DNA from: Parcubacteria group bacterium Gr01-1014_30
Lineage (GTDB): Bacteria; Patescibacteriota; Minisyncoccia; Minisyncoccales; 2-12-FULL-40-12
Reading direction: 5' to 3'
Length of the DNA: 45,127 nucleotides
Assembly: GCA_007376185.1 (NCBI GenBank)
Contig: VMFS01000009.1
Coordinates: forward strand, 1-45,127
Part shown: in pieces, positions 15,975 to 22,898 of the stretch
Layout of the letters: each line of letters begins with the position of its first letter
How positions within the stretch are numbered: position 1 is the first letter of the stretch
Position numbers and translations under genes: made by a program
The notes under the pieces: model-generated
Database searches by the model: none
The model's input: the letters and a program-made list of their open reading frames with translations, nothing else
Told to the model about the DNA's origin: nothing

Positions 15975-17216
15975 ATGCGACAATCCCAACTTTTTACTAA
16001 AACGTCAAGGGAAGCGCCAAAAGATGAGCAGGCCTTGAACGCAAAATTGCTCATGAGAGCCGGTTTCGTGCACAAAAATTCAGCCGGAGTTTATTCTTTT
16101 TTGCCTCTGGGCTGGCGGGTTTTGAGCAAAATAGCCGACATCGTGAGAGAAGAAATGGCGGCTATAGGAGGACAAGAGATTTTCCTTCCGGTTTTGGTTG
16201 ATAAAAGATATTACAAAGCCACGGGTAGGGCAAACGTTGACATAACTTTTGAAGCAAAAGGCAAAAGCCACGATACTGGCGAGTTTATAATCGGCTGGAG
16301 CCACGAGGAAGTTTTGACAGAGATTGCTTCCCGTTTTGTCTTCTCTTTCAAGGACCTGCCTTTTGCTGCTTATCAGATACAGACAAAAGCCAGGGCAGAG
16401 CCCAGAGCCAAGTCGGGTCTTTTGCGAGGCAGAGAGTTCGTAATGAAAGACCTTTACAGCTTTCACGCCTCAAAAGAAGACCTCTTGCGTTATTACGAGG
16501 AGGTAAAGAAGGCCTACTTTAAAATATTTAAGCGCTGCGGACTGGAAACAATTTATACTTTAGCTTCGGGAGGCGTGTTCACCATGAGTAACACTCACGA
16601 GTTTCAGGTTGTCGCTCCCTTGGGCGAAGATACTATATACGTTTGCCAAAAATGCAAATACGCCGAGAATAAAGAAGTTTCAAAAATTAGAGGCATTAGC
16701 AAGTGTCCCAAATGCTCAGGCCAAATACAAGAAAAAAGATCTATTGAGGTTGGCAACATTTTTCCCTTGGGCGAGAAGTACTCGAAGGCCTTTGATTTGC
16801 GCTTTACCGACAAAAAAGGCGAGAAAAAGTACGTAGTAATGGGGTCTTACGGCATTGGGTTGAGCAGAACAATGGGCGCCGTTGTGGAAGTTCACCATGA
16901 CCAAGAAGGAATTATCTGGCCAAAAGAAATAGCTCCTTTCGGAGCGCATTTGATTTTGTTGGGTGAGGAGTCAAAAGTTAAAGAAGTTAGCGAGAGTTTG
17001 TACGGAAGTTTGAAAAAACATGGAGTTGAAGTATTATATGATGACAGGGAGCAAAAGACAGTTGGAGAGAAATTTGCCGACGCCGACTTAATTGGGATTC
17101 CCTGGAGAATCGTGATCAGCGAGAGAACATTGCAGAAAGATTGCGCGGAATTGAAAAAGAGAAATGATAAAAAAGTAAAGTTGGTGAAAATAAAAAATGT
17201 TCAACAAACTATTTAG
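15975..17216 (+). CDS. proS: Prolyl-tRNA synthetase, short form without editing domain
   Basis: Charges tRNA-Pro. Class II motifs are present: motif 2 region KARAEPRAKSGLLRGREFVM near residue 137 and motif 3 GSYGIGLSRTMGAVVE near residue 292, then an anticodon-binding domain from about 315. Length is 413 against about 570 for typical bacterial ProRS: the roughly 180-residue editing insert between motifs 2 and 3 is absent. In its place is a short segment with two CxxC pairs (CQKC and CPKC, residues 221-245), possibly a zinc ribbon. The last 20 bases overlap the next gene. Confidence 0.93.
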   Translation: MRQSQLFTKTSREAPKDEQALNAKLLMRAGFVHKNSAGVYSFLPLGWRVLSKIADIVREEMAAIGGQEIFLPVLVDKRYYKATGRANVDITFEAKGKSHDTGEFIIGWSHEEVLTEIASRFVFSFKDLPFAAYQIQTKARAEPRAKSGLLRGREFVMKDLYSFHASKEDLLRYYEEVKKAYFKIFKRCGLETIYTLASGGVFTMSNTHEFQVVAPLGEDTIYVCQKCKYAENKEVSKIRGISKCPKCSGQIQEKRSIEVGNIFPLGEKYSKAFDLRFTDKKGEKKYVVMGSYGIGLSRTMGAVVEVHHDQEGIIWPKEIAPFGAHLILLGEESKVKEVSESLYGSLKKHGVEVLYDDREQKTVGEKFADADLIGIPWRIVISERTLQKDCAELKKRNDKKVKLVKIKNVQQTI

Positions 17217-18336
17217 TCGTTTTTCCGAAGACATTGCCATTGATCTGGGAACGGCCAATTCCCGCGTTTACGTTCGGAACAAAGGTATAGTGATTATGGA
17301 GCCTTCTGTGGTGGCCATAAACCAAAAAACCGGACAGGTTTTGGCCATTGGTAACGAAGCCAAAAAAATGGTGGGCAGGACTCCGGCCCATATTGTGGCC
17401 ACGAGACCCTTGGTTTCGGGGGTGGTTTCCGACTTTGAAGTAACAGAGCAGATGCTTAAATACTTTATTGAGAAAGTCAGAAAGAAGCATTTGATTATCA
17501 ACCCCGCCCCGCGAGTGATTATGGGTATTCCCTGCGGCGTTACCGAAGTTGAAAAAAAAGCCGTTAAAGACGCAGCCAGGTCTGCGGGAGCCAGAGATGT
17601 GTTTATAATTGAGGAACCCATGGCCGCTGCCATTGGCGCAAGATTGCCAACTCAGGAGGCCGGTGGAAACTTCATCGTTGACATTGGCGGAGGCACCACT
17701 GACATTGCTGTAATTTCTCTCGGCGGAATAGTGATATCCAAGACCTTGAAAGTGGCCGGAGACCGCTTAAACCAAGACATCATCCAGTTTGCGCAGGACG
17801 AGTATAAATTGTTAATCGGCGAGAGAACGGCCGAAGCCATTAAAATAAACATAGGCTCGGCTTACTATGCAAGCTCCGGATCAAAACCTCAAAGAGCGGC
17901 AGCAACAAAAAGTAAAGGAAGCAAAAAAGAGGTCTCGCAAACAAACGGCGGAGCCGATAACTCAAAAAAAGAGATGCCTATGCGCGGCAGAAACTTAGTT
18001 ACCGGTTTACCCGAGGAAATTATGGTTGGGAAGCAGGAAATAAAAAGCGCGATGGAAAAGTCGATTCGCCTTATTGTTGAAGAGGTCAAAAAGACAATAG
18101 AAGAGGCGCCGCCGGAACTTTTGGCCGACGTTATGACCAGAGGAGTGCAAATGGCAGGCGGCGGGTCTCTTTTGCGAGGCATAGACGTTTTAATTCAAAA
18201 AGAGACCAAGATTCCCACAACCGTCATTGAAGATCCCTTAACAGCCGTTGTGAGGGGAGCCGGCATGGTTTTGGAAAACTTGGACGAACTGCAGGATGTT
18301 TTGGTGGAAACCAAGGAGCTGGAACCGCCCCGTTAA
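17197..18336 (+). CDS. mreB: Rod-shape protein MreB (second copy)
   Basis: A second MreB/actin homologue of 379 residues. Motifs: DLGTANSRVYV near residue 15, DIGGGTTDIAVISLGG near 160, and AGGGSLLRG near 325. It differs from the copy at 12341 by a roughly 35-residue polar, Lys/Ser/Asn-rich insert (from SSGSKPQRAAATKSKG to NSKKEM, about residues 228-262) in subdomain IIB, where surface loops are tolerated. The two copies are far too different to be a recent duplication. It overlaps the proS end by 20 bases. Confidence 0.92.
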   Translation: MFNKLFSRFSEDIAIDLGTANSRVYVRNKGIVIMEPSVVAINQKTGQVLAIGNEAKKMVGRTPAHIVATRPLVSGVVSDFEVTEQMLKYFIEKVRKKHLIINPAPRVIMGIPCGVTEVEKKAVKDAARSAGARDVFIIEEPMAAAIGARLPTQEAGGNFIVDIGGGTTDIAVISLGGIVISKTLKVAGDRLNQDIIQFAQDEYKLLIGERTAEAIKINIGSAYYASSGSKPQRAAATKSKGSKKEVSQTNGGADNSKKEMPMRGRNLVTGLPEEIMVGKQEIKSAMEKSIRLIVEEVKKTIEEAPPELLADVMTRGVQMAGGGSLLRGIDVLIQKETKIPTTVIEDPLTAVVRGAGMVLENLDELQDVLVETKELEPPR

Positions 18337-18352
18337 TCTTACATCTTACGTC

Positions 18353-18649
18353 ATGATAACGAAGGAAGAAGTTAAGAAAGTCGCCAAACTGGCCCGCTTG
18401 GGTTTAACCGAAAAAGAAATAGTGAAGTACCAAAAAGAACTTTCGGCTATTTTGGGTTATTTTGAAAAACTCAAAGAGATTGATGTTTCAGGGGTTGAAC
18501 CGATGAGCCACTCGGTTCGTGTTGAGAATGTTATGAGAGTAGACGTTGCTAGCGAAAAACGCAAAGCGAAAAGTGCACAACTGACGGAGTTGATGCCCGA
18601 AACAAAAAACGGTTACTTGAAAGTCAAATCAATTCTCAATGGACATTGA
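18353..18649 (+). CDS. gatC: Asp-tRNA(Asn)/Glu-tRNA(Gln) amidotransferase subunit C
   Basis: Small helical subunit that wraps around GatA and GatB. 98 residues, normal size. The conserved blocks KVAKLARLGLTEKEI, LSAILGYFEKLKEIDVSGVE and PMSH are visible. I chose the ATG at 18353 because it gives the family N-terminus (MITKEEVKKVAKLA). It overlaps gatA by 11 bases. gatB is 16 kb away at 36025. Confidence 0.95.
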   Translation: MITKEEVKKVAKLARLGLTEKEIVKYQKELSAILGYFEKLKEIDVSGVEPMSHSVRVENVMRVDVASEKRKAKSAQLTELMPETKNGYLKVKSILNGH

Positions 18650-20075
18650 AAACCTGACGATTAACAAAATCCATCAAGGCCTGGCTTCAAAAGAGTTCTC
18701 GGCTTTGGAGTTGGCTCAGGCGCACTTGGCCCGGATTGAAAAAAATGACAAAGGCATTTTCTCTTTTTTAACCTTGGCTAAAGAACAAGCTCTTTGGCAA
18801 GCCAAAGCTGTTGACAAGTTGCTGGCCCAAGGGAGCCAAGTTTCTTTGCTGGCCGGAGTTCCCTGTGCTGTCAAAGACAACATGATGGTTGAAAACGTTA
18901 AATGCACGGCCGGGTCTAGAATGCTTGAAAACTACGTAGCTCCATACGACGCTACCACAGTAAAGGAGCTAAAGGATGCAGGTGCCGTGATTTTGGGGAA
19001 AACCAACTTGGATGAGTTTGCCATGGGTTCTTCAACCGAAAACTCGGCTTTCGGGCCCACAAAGAATCCTCACGATTTGAAGCGTGTTGCCGGGGGGAGC
19101 TCGGGCGGGTCCGCCGCCGCGGTGGCCGCAAATATGGCCGTTTTTTCTCTCGGCTCAGACACGGGCGGCTCCATACGTTTGCCCTCTTCTTTTTGCGGGG
19201 TGGTTGGCCTGAAACCAACTTACGGGGCGGTTTCACGTTACGGCCTTATTGCTTTCGCTTCTTCGTTTGACCAAATAGGGCCCCTTGCGAAAACGGTTGA
19301 GGACTGCCAGATTGTTTTTGATGCGATAAAAGGGAGAGACGAGAAGGACAGCACTTCCGTAAATCCTAAATCACAAATCCCAAATCCCAAATTCGAAATT
19401 CGCAATTTAAAGATCGGCGTTCCTAAAGAGTACTTTGTTGAAGGAACTGATCCGGGGGTGGAAAAAGTTATAAAAGCGGCGATTAAGAAATATGAAGATA
19501 TGGGAACTGAGATCATTCAAGTAAGTTTGCCGCATACAGAATACGCGTTGGCTTGTTATTATATTATTGTGCCGTCTGAAGCATCGGCCAATTTGGCGAG
19601 ATACGATGGTGTCAAGTACGGGCATTCGGAAGCTAAAGACGCAAAGCGCAAAGAGAAAAATTTATTAGACGTTTATTTGCAAAGCAGAGAGAAGGGTTTT
19701 GGCGCTGAAGTTAAAAGAAGAATTATGCTGGGGACTTACGCTTTGTCTGCGGGCTACTACGATGCGTATTATTTAAGGGCGCAAAAAGTTCGACAGTTGA
19801 TAAAGCAGGATTTTGACAATGCTTTTGGAAAAGTTGACGTTATTTTTACCCCGACGTCGCCAACAACCGCTTTCCGTCTTGGCGAAAAGACAGATGATCC
19901 TTTAACAATGTACCTCGCCGACATTTTTACGGTCTCGGTCAACTTGGCGGGACTTCCGGCTTTGTCCCTGCCCGTTGGCAAGGCGGGAAATCTGCCTGTT
20001 GGCCTTCAGATAATCGGGAGGCCCTTTGAGGAGCACAAAATTTTGGAAGTCGGCAAAAAGTACCATGTGGCATGA
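18639..20075 (+). CDS. gatA: Asp-tRNA(Asn)/Glu-tRNA(Gln) amidotransferase subunit A
   Basis: Amidase subunit that frees ammonia from glutamine for conversion of Glu-tRNA(Gln) or Asp-tRNA(Asn). The Ser-cisSer-Lys triad is visible: VPCAVKDN (Lys near residue 76), GGSSGGSAAAVAA and GSDTGGSIRLPSSFCG near residues 150-180. Length 478 is normal. A 16-residue insertion (VNPKSQIPNPKFEIRN) near residue 245 comes from short tandem DNA repeats, in a surface loop before KIGVPKEYF. The end overlaps the next gene by 11 bases. Confidence 0.96.
   Translation: MDIENLTINKIHQGLASKEFSALELAQAHLARIEKNDKGIFSFLTLAKEQALWQAKAVDKLLAQGSQVSLLAGVPCAVKDNMMVENVKCTAGSRMLENYVAPYDATTVKELKDAGAVILGKTNLDEFAMGSSTENSAFGPTKNPHDLKRVAGGSSGGSAAAVAANMAVFSLGSDTGGSIRLPSSFCGVVGLKPTYGAVSRYGLIAFASSFDQIGPLAKTVEDCQIVFDAIKGRDEKDSTSVNPKSQIPNPKFEIRNLKIGVPKEYFVEGTDPGVEKVIKAAIKKYEDMGTEIIQVSLPHTEYALACYYIIVPSEASANLARYDGVKYGHSEAKDAKRKEKNLLDVYLQSREKGFGAEVKRRIMLGTYALSAGYYDAYYLRAQKVRQLIKQDFDNAFGKVDVIFTPTSPTTAFRLGEKTDDPLTMYLADIFTVSVNLAGLPALSLPVGKAGNLPVGLQIIGRPFEEHKILEVGKKYHVA
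19361..19408 (+). repeat. Degenerate AAATCCC/AAATTCG tandem repeat inside gatA
   Basis: About seven imperfect copies of a seven-base unit, coding in frame. Same repeat type as in rseP and after rpsB. Confidence 0.75.
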
Positions 20076-20583
20076 ATCCGTAGTTTCATTCATTTTGGAG
20101 CCGCCTAACCTTCTTTGGCTGACCTGGCTGAAAGTTGTTTTTATGGTTTTTTCCGCATTCCTGGTTTTCGTCGTTTTTTTCTTCGGTTTTTTCAGGTCGG
20201 AGTGGCTGCAGTTAAAGTTTCTGTTTGACGCTTTCTCGTTTTTTGGCTACAAACCCGCAGCTGCCAGAAAAACGCAGAGGCAGTGGGCAAAGATTGTTTC
20301 GCGGCTTGAAAAAGGACTTGAGTCAGAGTACAAACTGGCGGTTATTGAAGCTGATTCATTTCTTGACGACATTTTGGTGAAAATGAACTTAAAAGGCGAG
20401 TCAATGGTAGAAAGGTTGGAGAGTGCGCCGAGGGAGTTAATCTCAAATGTTAAAGATATTGAATCTGCACACAAGATCCGCAACAACATTGTTCACGACC
20501 CGGACTATCGCTTGGAGCTTGAAGAAACAAAAAAAGCTGTGGATATTTATGCTAGAGCCCTTGCGGACTTGGAGATTTTGTGA
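20065..20583 (+). CDS. Membrane-anchored HEPN-like protein
   Basis: A 172-residue protein. The ATG at 20065, overlapping the gatA stop, is the most likely start. Residues 15-45 form a long hydrophobic segment; the rest is a helical cytoplasmic domain. Near its end is HKIRNNIVHDPDYRLELEET: the RNxxxH pattern of HEPN domains, many of which are RNases or tRNA-binding. The likely role is unknown. It ends the core block; 22 bases later a tRNA gene begins. Confidence 0.6.
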   Translation: MWHESVVSFILEPPNLLWLTWLKVVFMVFSAFLVFVVFFFGFFRSEWLQLKFLFDAFSFFGYKPAAARKTQRQWAKIVSRLEKGLESEYKLAVIEADSFLDDILVKMNLKGESMVERLESAPRELISNVKDIESAHKIRNNIVHDPDYRLELEETKKAVDIYARALADLEIL

Positions 20584-20604
20584 ACTTGTGCTAAGATTTA
20601 TAGC

Positions 20605-20878
20605 ACCGGGGTAGAGAAGTAGTATCTCACGAGTCCCATAAAATTTTGTGGCCTAGGATGATAACATCTTACGGAAAAATTCCCGAAATTGCTGGAAAAC
20701 CCCTTGGGGCAATCAGCAGCCAAGCCCCGACGTAACGTCGGGGAAGGTTCAGAGACTATAATGGGAACACCCTTTTCTTGGAAGAGATGAGGGAGATGGT
20801 ATAGTCCATTCTCTTTGGCAACAAAGAGTTAATAAAAAGAAGCTCGAGACCTTGGTGCAATTCCAAGCCCCGGTACCA
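20605..20878 (+). tRNA. Initiator-like tRNA-Met(CAT) with group I intron
   Basis: Exons 20605-20639 and 20840-20878. Joined: acceptor ACCGGGG/CCCCGGT, D arm GAGA-AGTAGTA-TCTC, anticodon stem CGAGT/GCTCG, loop CCCATAA (anticodon CAT), T arm CTTGG-TGCAATT-CCAAG, A73 and encoded CCA. The pair A11-U24 is the purine-pyrimidine signature of bacterial initiators, and the GGGG acceptor fits too. But the GGG/CCC pairs of the anticodon stem are missing, position 33 is C, the D loop has no GG, and the T loop has G at 55. It might instead be tRNA-Ile2 or a decaying gene. An ordinary elongator tRNA-Met lies at 21631. Confidence 0.78.
20640..20839 (+). ncRNA. Group I self-splicing intron in the initiator-like tRNA
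   Basis: A 200-nt intron inserted after the anticodon, between positions 36 and 37. Exon CCAT pairs with guide GTGG (20648-20651), with U-G at the splice site. P7 is GACTA (20754-20758) with TAGTC (20802-20806). GGGGCAATCAGCAGCCAAGC resembles the P4-P6 strand of IC3 introns. P9 is CTCTTTG-GCAA-CAAAGAG (20811-20828). The final base is G20839. A perfect CCCCGACG/CGTCGGGG hairpin extends one peripheral stem. No ORF lies inside; a possible endonuclease gene follows the tRNA. Confidence 0.87.
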
Positions 20879-20891
20879 GTTAAAATTTAAT

Positions 20892-21584
20892 ATGAACACT
20901 GTTACTACCAAGAAACTCCTTTCTCAAGAACTAAGAAGAAGCGGTTGGAGTATTGGCGAGATTGCCAAAGAGCTAGATATGTTAAAGAGTGGCTCTATTA
21001 GCAAATGGTGTCGTGATATTGTTTTGACGCCAGAGCAAATTGAAAGATTGTCAGAAAGACAAACTTCAGGTAGCTATAAAGGTAGAATGGTTGCCGCGGA
21101 AAGGTTAAGGGCGGATAGATTGCGAGAAGTTAAGCTGACGAGAGAGGAAGGATTGAAAGACATTGGCAAGCTCAGCAAAAGGGACCTTTTTATAGGCGGA
21201 TTAGGGATGTACTGGAGTGAAGGCGAAACATATCCTGGAAGCGACAGATTGAGTTTTATAAATTCAGATCCTAAAATGATTTTGTTTATGTTTAAATGGT
21301 TTAAGGAGATTTGCGGAGTTTCAGATAATAAGTTTTCTCTTCAGGTCAAAATAAATGAAATCCATAAGAATAGGGCGGGCGAGATAGAAAGTTATTGGTC
21401 GAAACTTATAAACATTCCTTTGACCCAATTTACTAAAACGATTTTGATAAAAGCAAAATCTAAGAAAATTTACCCAAACCCAGACGAGTATTTCGGCACA
21501 TTAAGAATTACCGTTCGCCAAGGCACTAAACTTAGAAGGAAACTTAATGGTTGGCTTGAAGGTTTGGCGAATTTGCCGGGGTAG
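20892..21584 (+). CDS. Helix-turn-helix protein with degenerate LAGLIDADG-like domain
   Basis: 230 residues. The N-terminal 45 residues form a helix-turn-helix (WSIGEIAKELDMLKSGSISKW). From about residue 97, IGGLGMYWSEGETYPGSDRL followed by FINSDPKMILFMFKWF resembles one LAGLIDADG-type half domain as seen in many Patescibacteria proteins of this shape. It may be a homing endonuclease or a regulator derived from one. It lies between the intron-bearing tRNA and tRNA-Glu; its stop codon TAG is bases 8-10 of the tRNA-Glu gene, so the coding region overlaps the tRNA by ten bases. Confidence 0.6.
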   Translation: MNTVTTKKLLSQELRRSGWSIGEIAKELDMLKSGSISKWCRDIVLTPEQIERLSERQTSGSYKGRMVAAERLRADRLREVKLTREEGLKDIGKLSKRDLFIGGLGMYWSEGETYPGSDRLSFINSDPKMILFMFKWFKEICGVSDNKFSLQVKINEIHKNRAGEIESYWSKLINIPLTQFTKTILIKAKSKKIYPNPDEYFGTLRITVRQGTKLRRKLNGWLEGLANLPG

Positions 21585-21612
21585 TTCAGCTGGCCAGAAC
21601 GCCGCACTTTCA

Positions 21613-21723
21613 CCCCGCACCAAAATTTCCGGCTGTGTAGCTCAGTGGTAGAGCAAACGTTTCATAAGCGTTGGGCCAGAGGTTCAATCCCTCTCACAGC
21701 CACAATTTGGTGCGGGGCAAGTA
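21613..21723 (+). other. 111-nt tRNA intron-like insertion at position 37/38 carrying tRNA-Met
   Basis: Arms CCCCGCACCAAA (21613-21624) and TTTGGTGCGGGG (21706-21717) pair perfectly over 12 bp; between them lies a complete tRNA-Met. No group I core can be found. Exon bases CTT (21607-21609) pair with AAG (21719-21721), giving a short central helix flanked by TCA on one strand and TAA on the other, similar to an archaeal bulge-helix-bulge with a three-pair centre. The arms belong to the CCCCnnACC palindrome family. Confidence 0.8.
21631..21702 (+). tRNA. tRNA-Met(CAT), elongator type, nested in tRNA-Glu
   Basis: Acceptor GGCTGTG/CACAGCC, D arm GCTC-AGTGGTA-GAGC, anticodon stem AACGT/GCGTT with loop TTCATAA, variable loop GGGCC, T arm AGAGG-TTCAATC-CCTCT, A73, no encoded CCA. 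C11-G24 marks an elongator; tRNA-Ile2 with a modified C34 is also possible. All stems pair. Confidence 0.92.
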
Positions 21724-21755
21724 AGGCGGAAGTCGTGGGTTCAAGTCCCACCCTC

Positions 21756-21871
21756 GGCACCACTTTGAAAAATGCAAGTTTCAAAGTAGTGCAGTATTCT
21801 TGAATTAATCCGAACGCACTTTTCCGGAAAAATCTCCCCGCGAAAATTCGGAAAGGCGGCGGAGCCGCACC
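21756..21871 (+). repeat. 116-bp cassette-end repeat A (inverted partner at 22636)
   Basis: Reverse complement of 22636-22751 with only a few differences. It starts inside the 3' end of tRNA-Glu (GGCACCA), contains a hairpin ACTTTGAAA/TTTCAAAGT, then TGAATTAATCCGAACGCA and a GC-rich end GGCGGCGGAGCCGCACC. Confidence 0.85.
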
Positions 21872-22058
21872 GCTCAAAACCGCAAAAGAACCCGTAGAAA
21901 AACATCGGCTCGAACCATATTTTAATTTTGGGGGAAGAAAAGATAATCAGAACATTCAAAACGCCATCCCTAATAACACGCAAAACTACTACGGTAATCT
22001 TGCGAACGAATGCAAAAGTAAACAGAGCGAAAGTTGTTGCATTGCTTCCGTCGAAGCA

Positions 22059-22595
22059 ATGAAGGCAGGAAATTACACACTTGCCCCTCAAGAGGGTTGC
22101 CCTGCTGGTTATCAACCCAACATGATGAGATGTATTGATAGCTTCCGATGGTGCCAGCCAGTAGAAAAATCTACGAACAATGCGCAAACTCAAAGCGCCG
22201 CTCCTGCGCTTGACTTCTTTGCTGGTGGAAGTATTTTCGGAAGCTCGTTTGAAGTTAAAATTTCTGGTGCTCATATTACTTATCGAGAAACAACGCAAGG
22301 CGGCGCAAAAGAAGTAAATAAAATTGATCGTTCATTACTCCCAGTAGAATTAGATGACATTCGCAAAACCATTTCGGATGCCGGTCTTATAAATTTGCAA
22401 TCGCAAGATTTTACTAAGGAACTGCTTGTACCTGACCAAGCGACATATCGAATTACCGTATCACTTGATGGTAAAGAAAATAAAATCAACTGCGGTATTC
22501 CTCCGTCTGGTACAGAACCGACCACGAAGTGCCAGAAGCAAATTGATAAATTGAGGTTGAAACTTAATAGCATATTAGGTGTGAACATTTATTGA
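22059..22595 (+). CDS. Cys-containing hypothetical protein, probably 5'-truncated
   Basis: From the ATG at 22059 there are 178 residues: GCPAGYQPNMMRCIDSFRWC near the start, then a beta-rich domain (SSFEVKISGAHITYRE, LDDIRKTISDAGLINLQSQD). The same frame is coding-like further upstream (from about 21945: NNTQNYYGNLANECKSKQ, then SESCCIASVEA), so the true start is lost where repeat A begins. It was probably an exported lipoprotein-like protein whose signal peptide was cut off. It is the only gene in a cassette bounded by inverted repeats A and B. Confidence 0.55.
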   Translation: MKAGNYTLAPQEGCPAGYQPNMMRCIDSFRWCQPVEKSTNNAQTQSAAPALDFFAGGSIFGSSFEVKISGAHITYRETTQGGAKEVNKIDRSLLPVELDDIRKTISDAGLINLQSQDFTKELLVPDQATYRITVSLDGKENKINCGIPPSGTEPTTKCQKQIDKLRLKLNSILGVNIY

Positions 22596-22635
22596 TTTTA
22601 AGTATGCCGCCAAAGAAAAACTGGAAATTATCATC

Positions 22636-22751
22636 GGTGCGGCTCCGCCGCCTTTCCGGATTTTCGCGGGGGGATTTTTTCGGAAAAATGCGTTCGTACT
22701 AATTCAAGAATACTGCACTACTTTGAAACTTGCATTTTTCAAAGTGGTGCC
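22636..22751 (-). repeat. 116-bp cassette-end repeat B (inverted copy of A)
   Basis: Inverted relative to 21756-21871. Its far end reads TGGTGCC, the complement of the tRNA-Glu 3' end, although no tRNA is here. So the repeat includes tRNA-end sequence, as attachment sites do. Confidence 0.85.
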
Positions 22752-22885
22752 GTATTCTGAAATTAGTCCGAACCCATTTTGGCGGGCGGGCTCTGAAAAA
22801 AATCCGAAGCCGCTGGGATAAAAACTGCCAAAGAACCCGTTAAAAATATCGGCTCGAACCATATTTTGATTTTGGGAAAAAGAAA
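22752..22885 (+). repeat. Diverged direct copy of the cassette left end (B')
   Basis: Begins GTATTCTGAAATTAGTCCGAA and ends TCGGCTCGAACCATATTTTG, matching 21791-21950 in order and orientation but diverged in the middle. It starts exactly where repeat B ends and precedes the gene at 22899. Confidence 0.7.
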
Positions 22886-22898
22886 AATTTTTAATCAT

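Larger units (their letters stand above)
21575..21762 (+). tRNA. tRNA-Glu(TTC) split by an insertion that contains tRNA-Met
   Basis: Exons 21575-21612 and 21724-21762. Joined: acceptor GCCGGGG/CCTCGGC (seven pairs, one G-U), D arm GTTC-AGCTGGCCA-GAAC, anticodon stem CCGCA/GGCGG (innermost pair mismatched), loop CTTTCA plus A (anticodon TTC), variable loop AAGTC, T arm GTGGG-TTCAAGT-CCCAC, A73 and encoded CCA. Every arm is intact, so the gene looks functional if the insertion can be removed. The exact junction is inferred from the seven-base loop. Confidence 0.85.

Noticed and set aside
21613-21723. Group I intron in tRNA-Glu
   Set aside because: No P7 blocks, no U-G pair with an internal guide, and the content is a tRNA between inverted arms.
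21662-21877. Minus-strand reading frame across tRNA-Met, tRNA-Glu and repeat A (GLEPTTSAL-like)
   Set aside because: It is the translation of tRNA T arms and the cassette repeat, not a gene.
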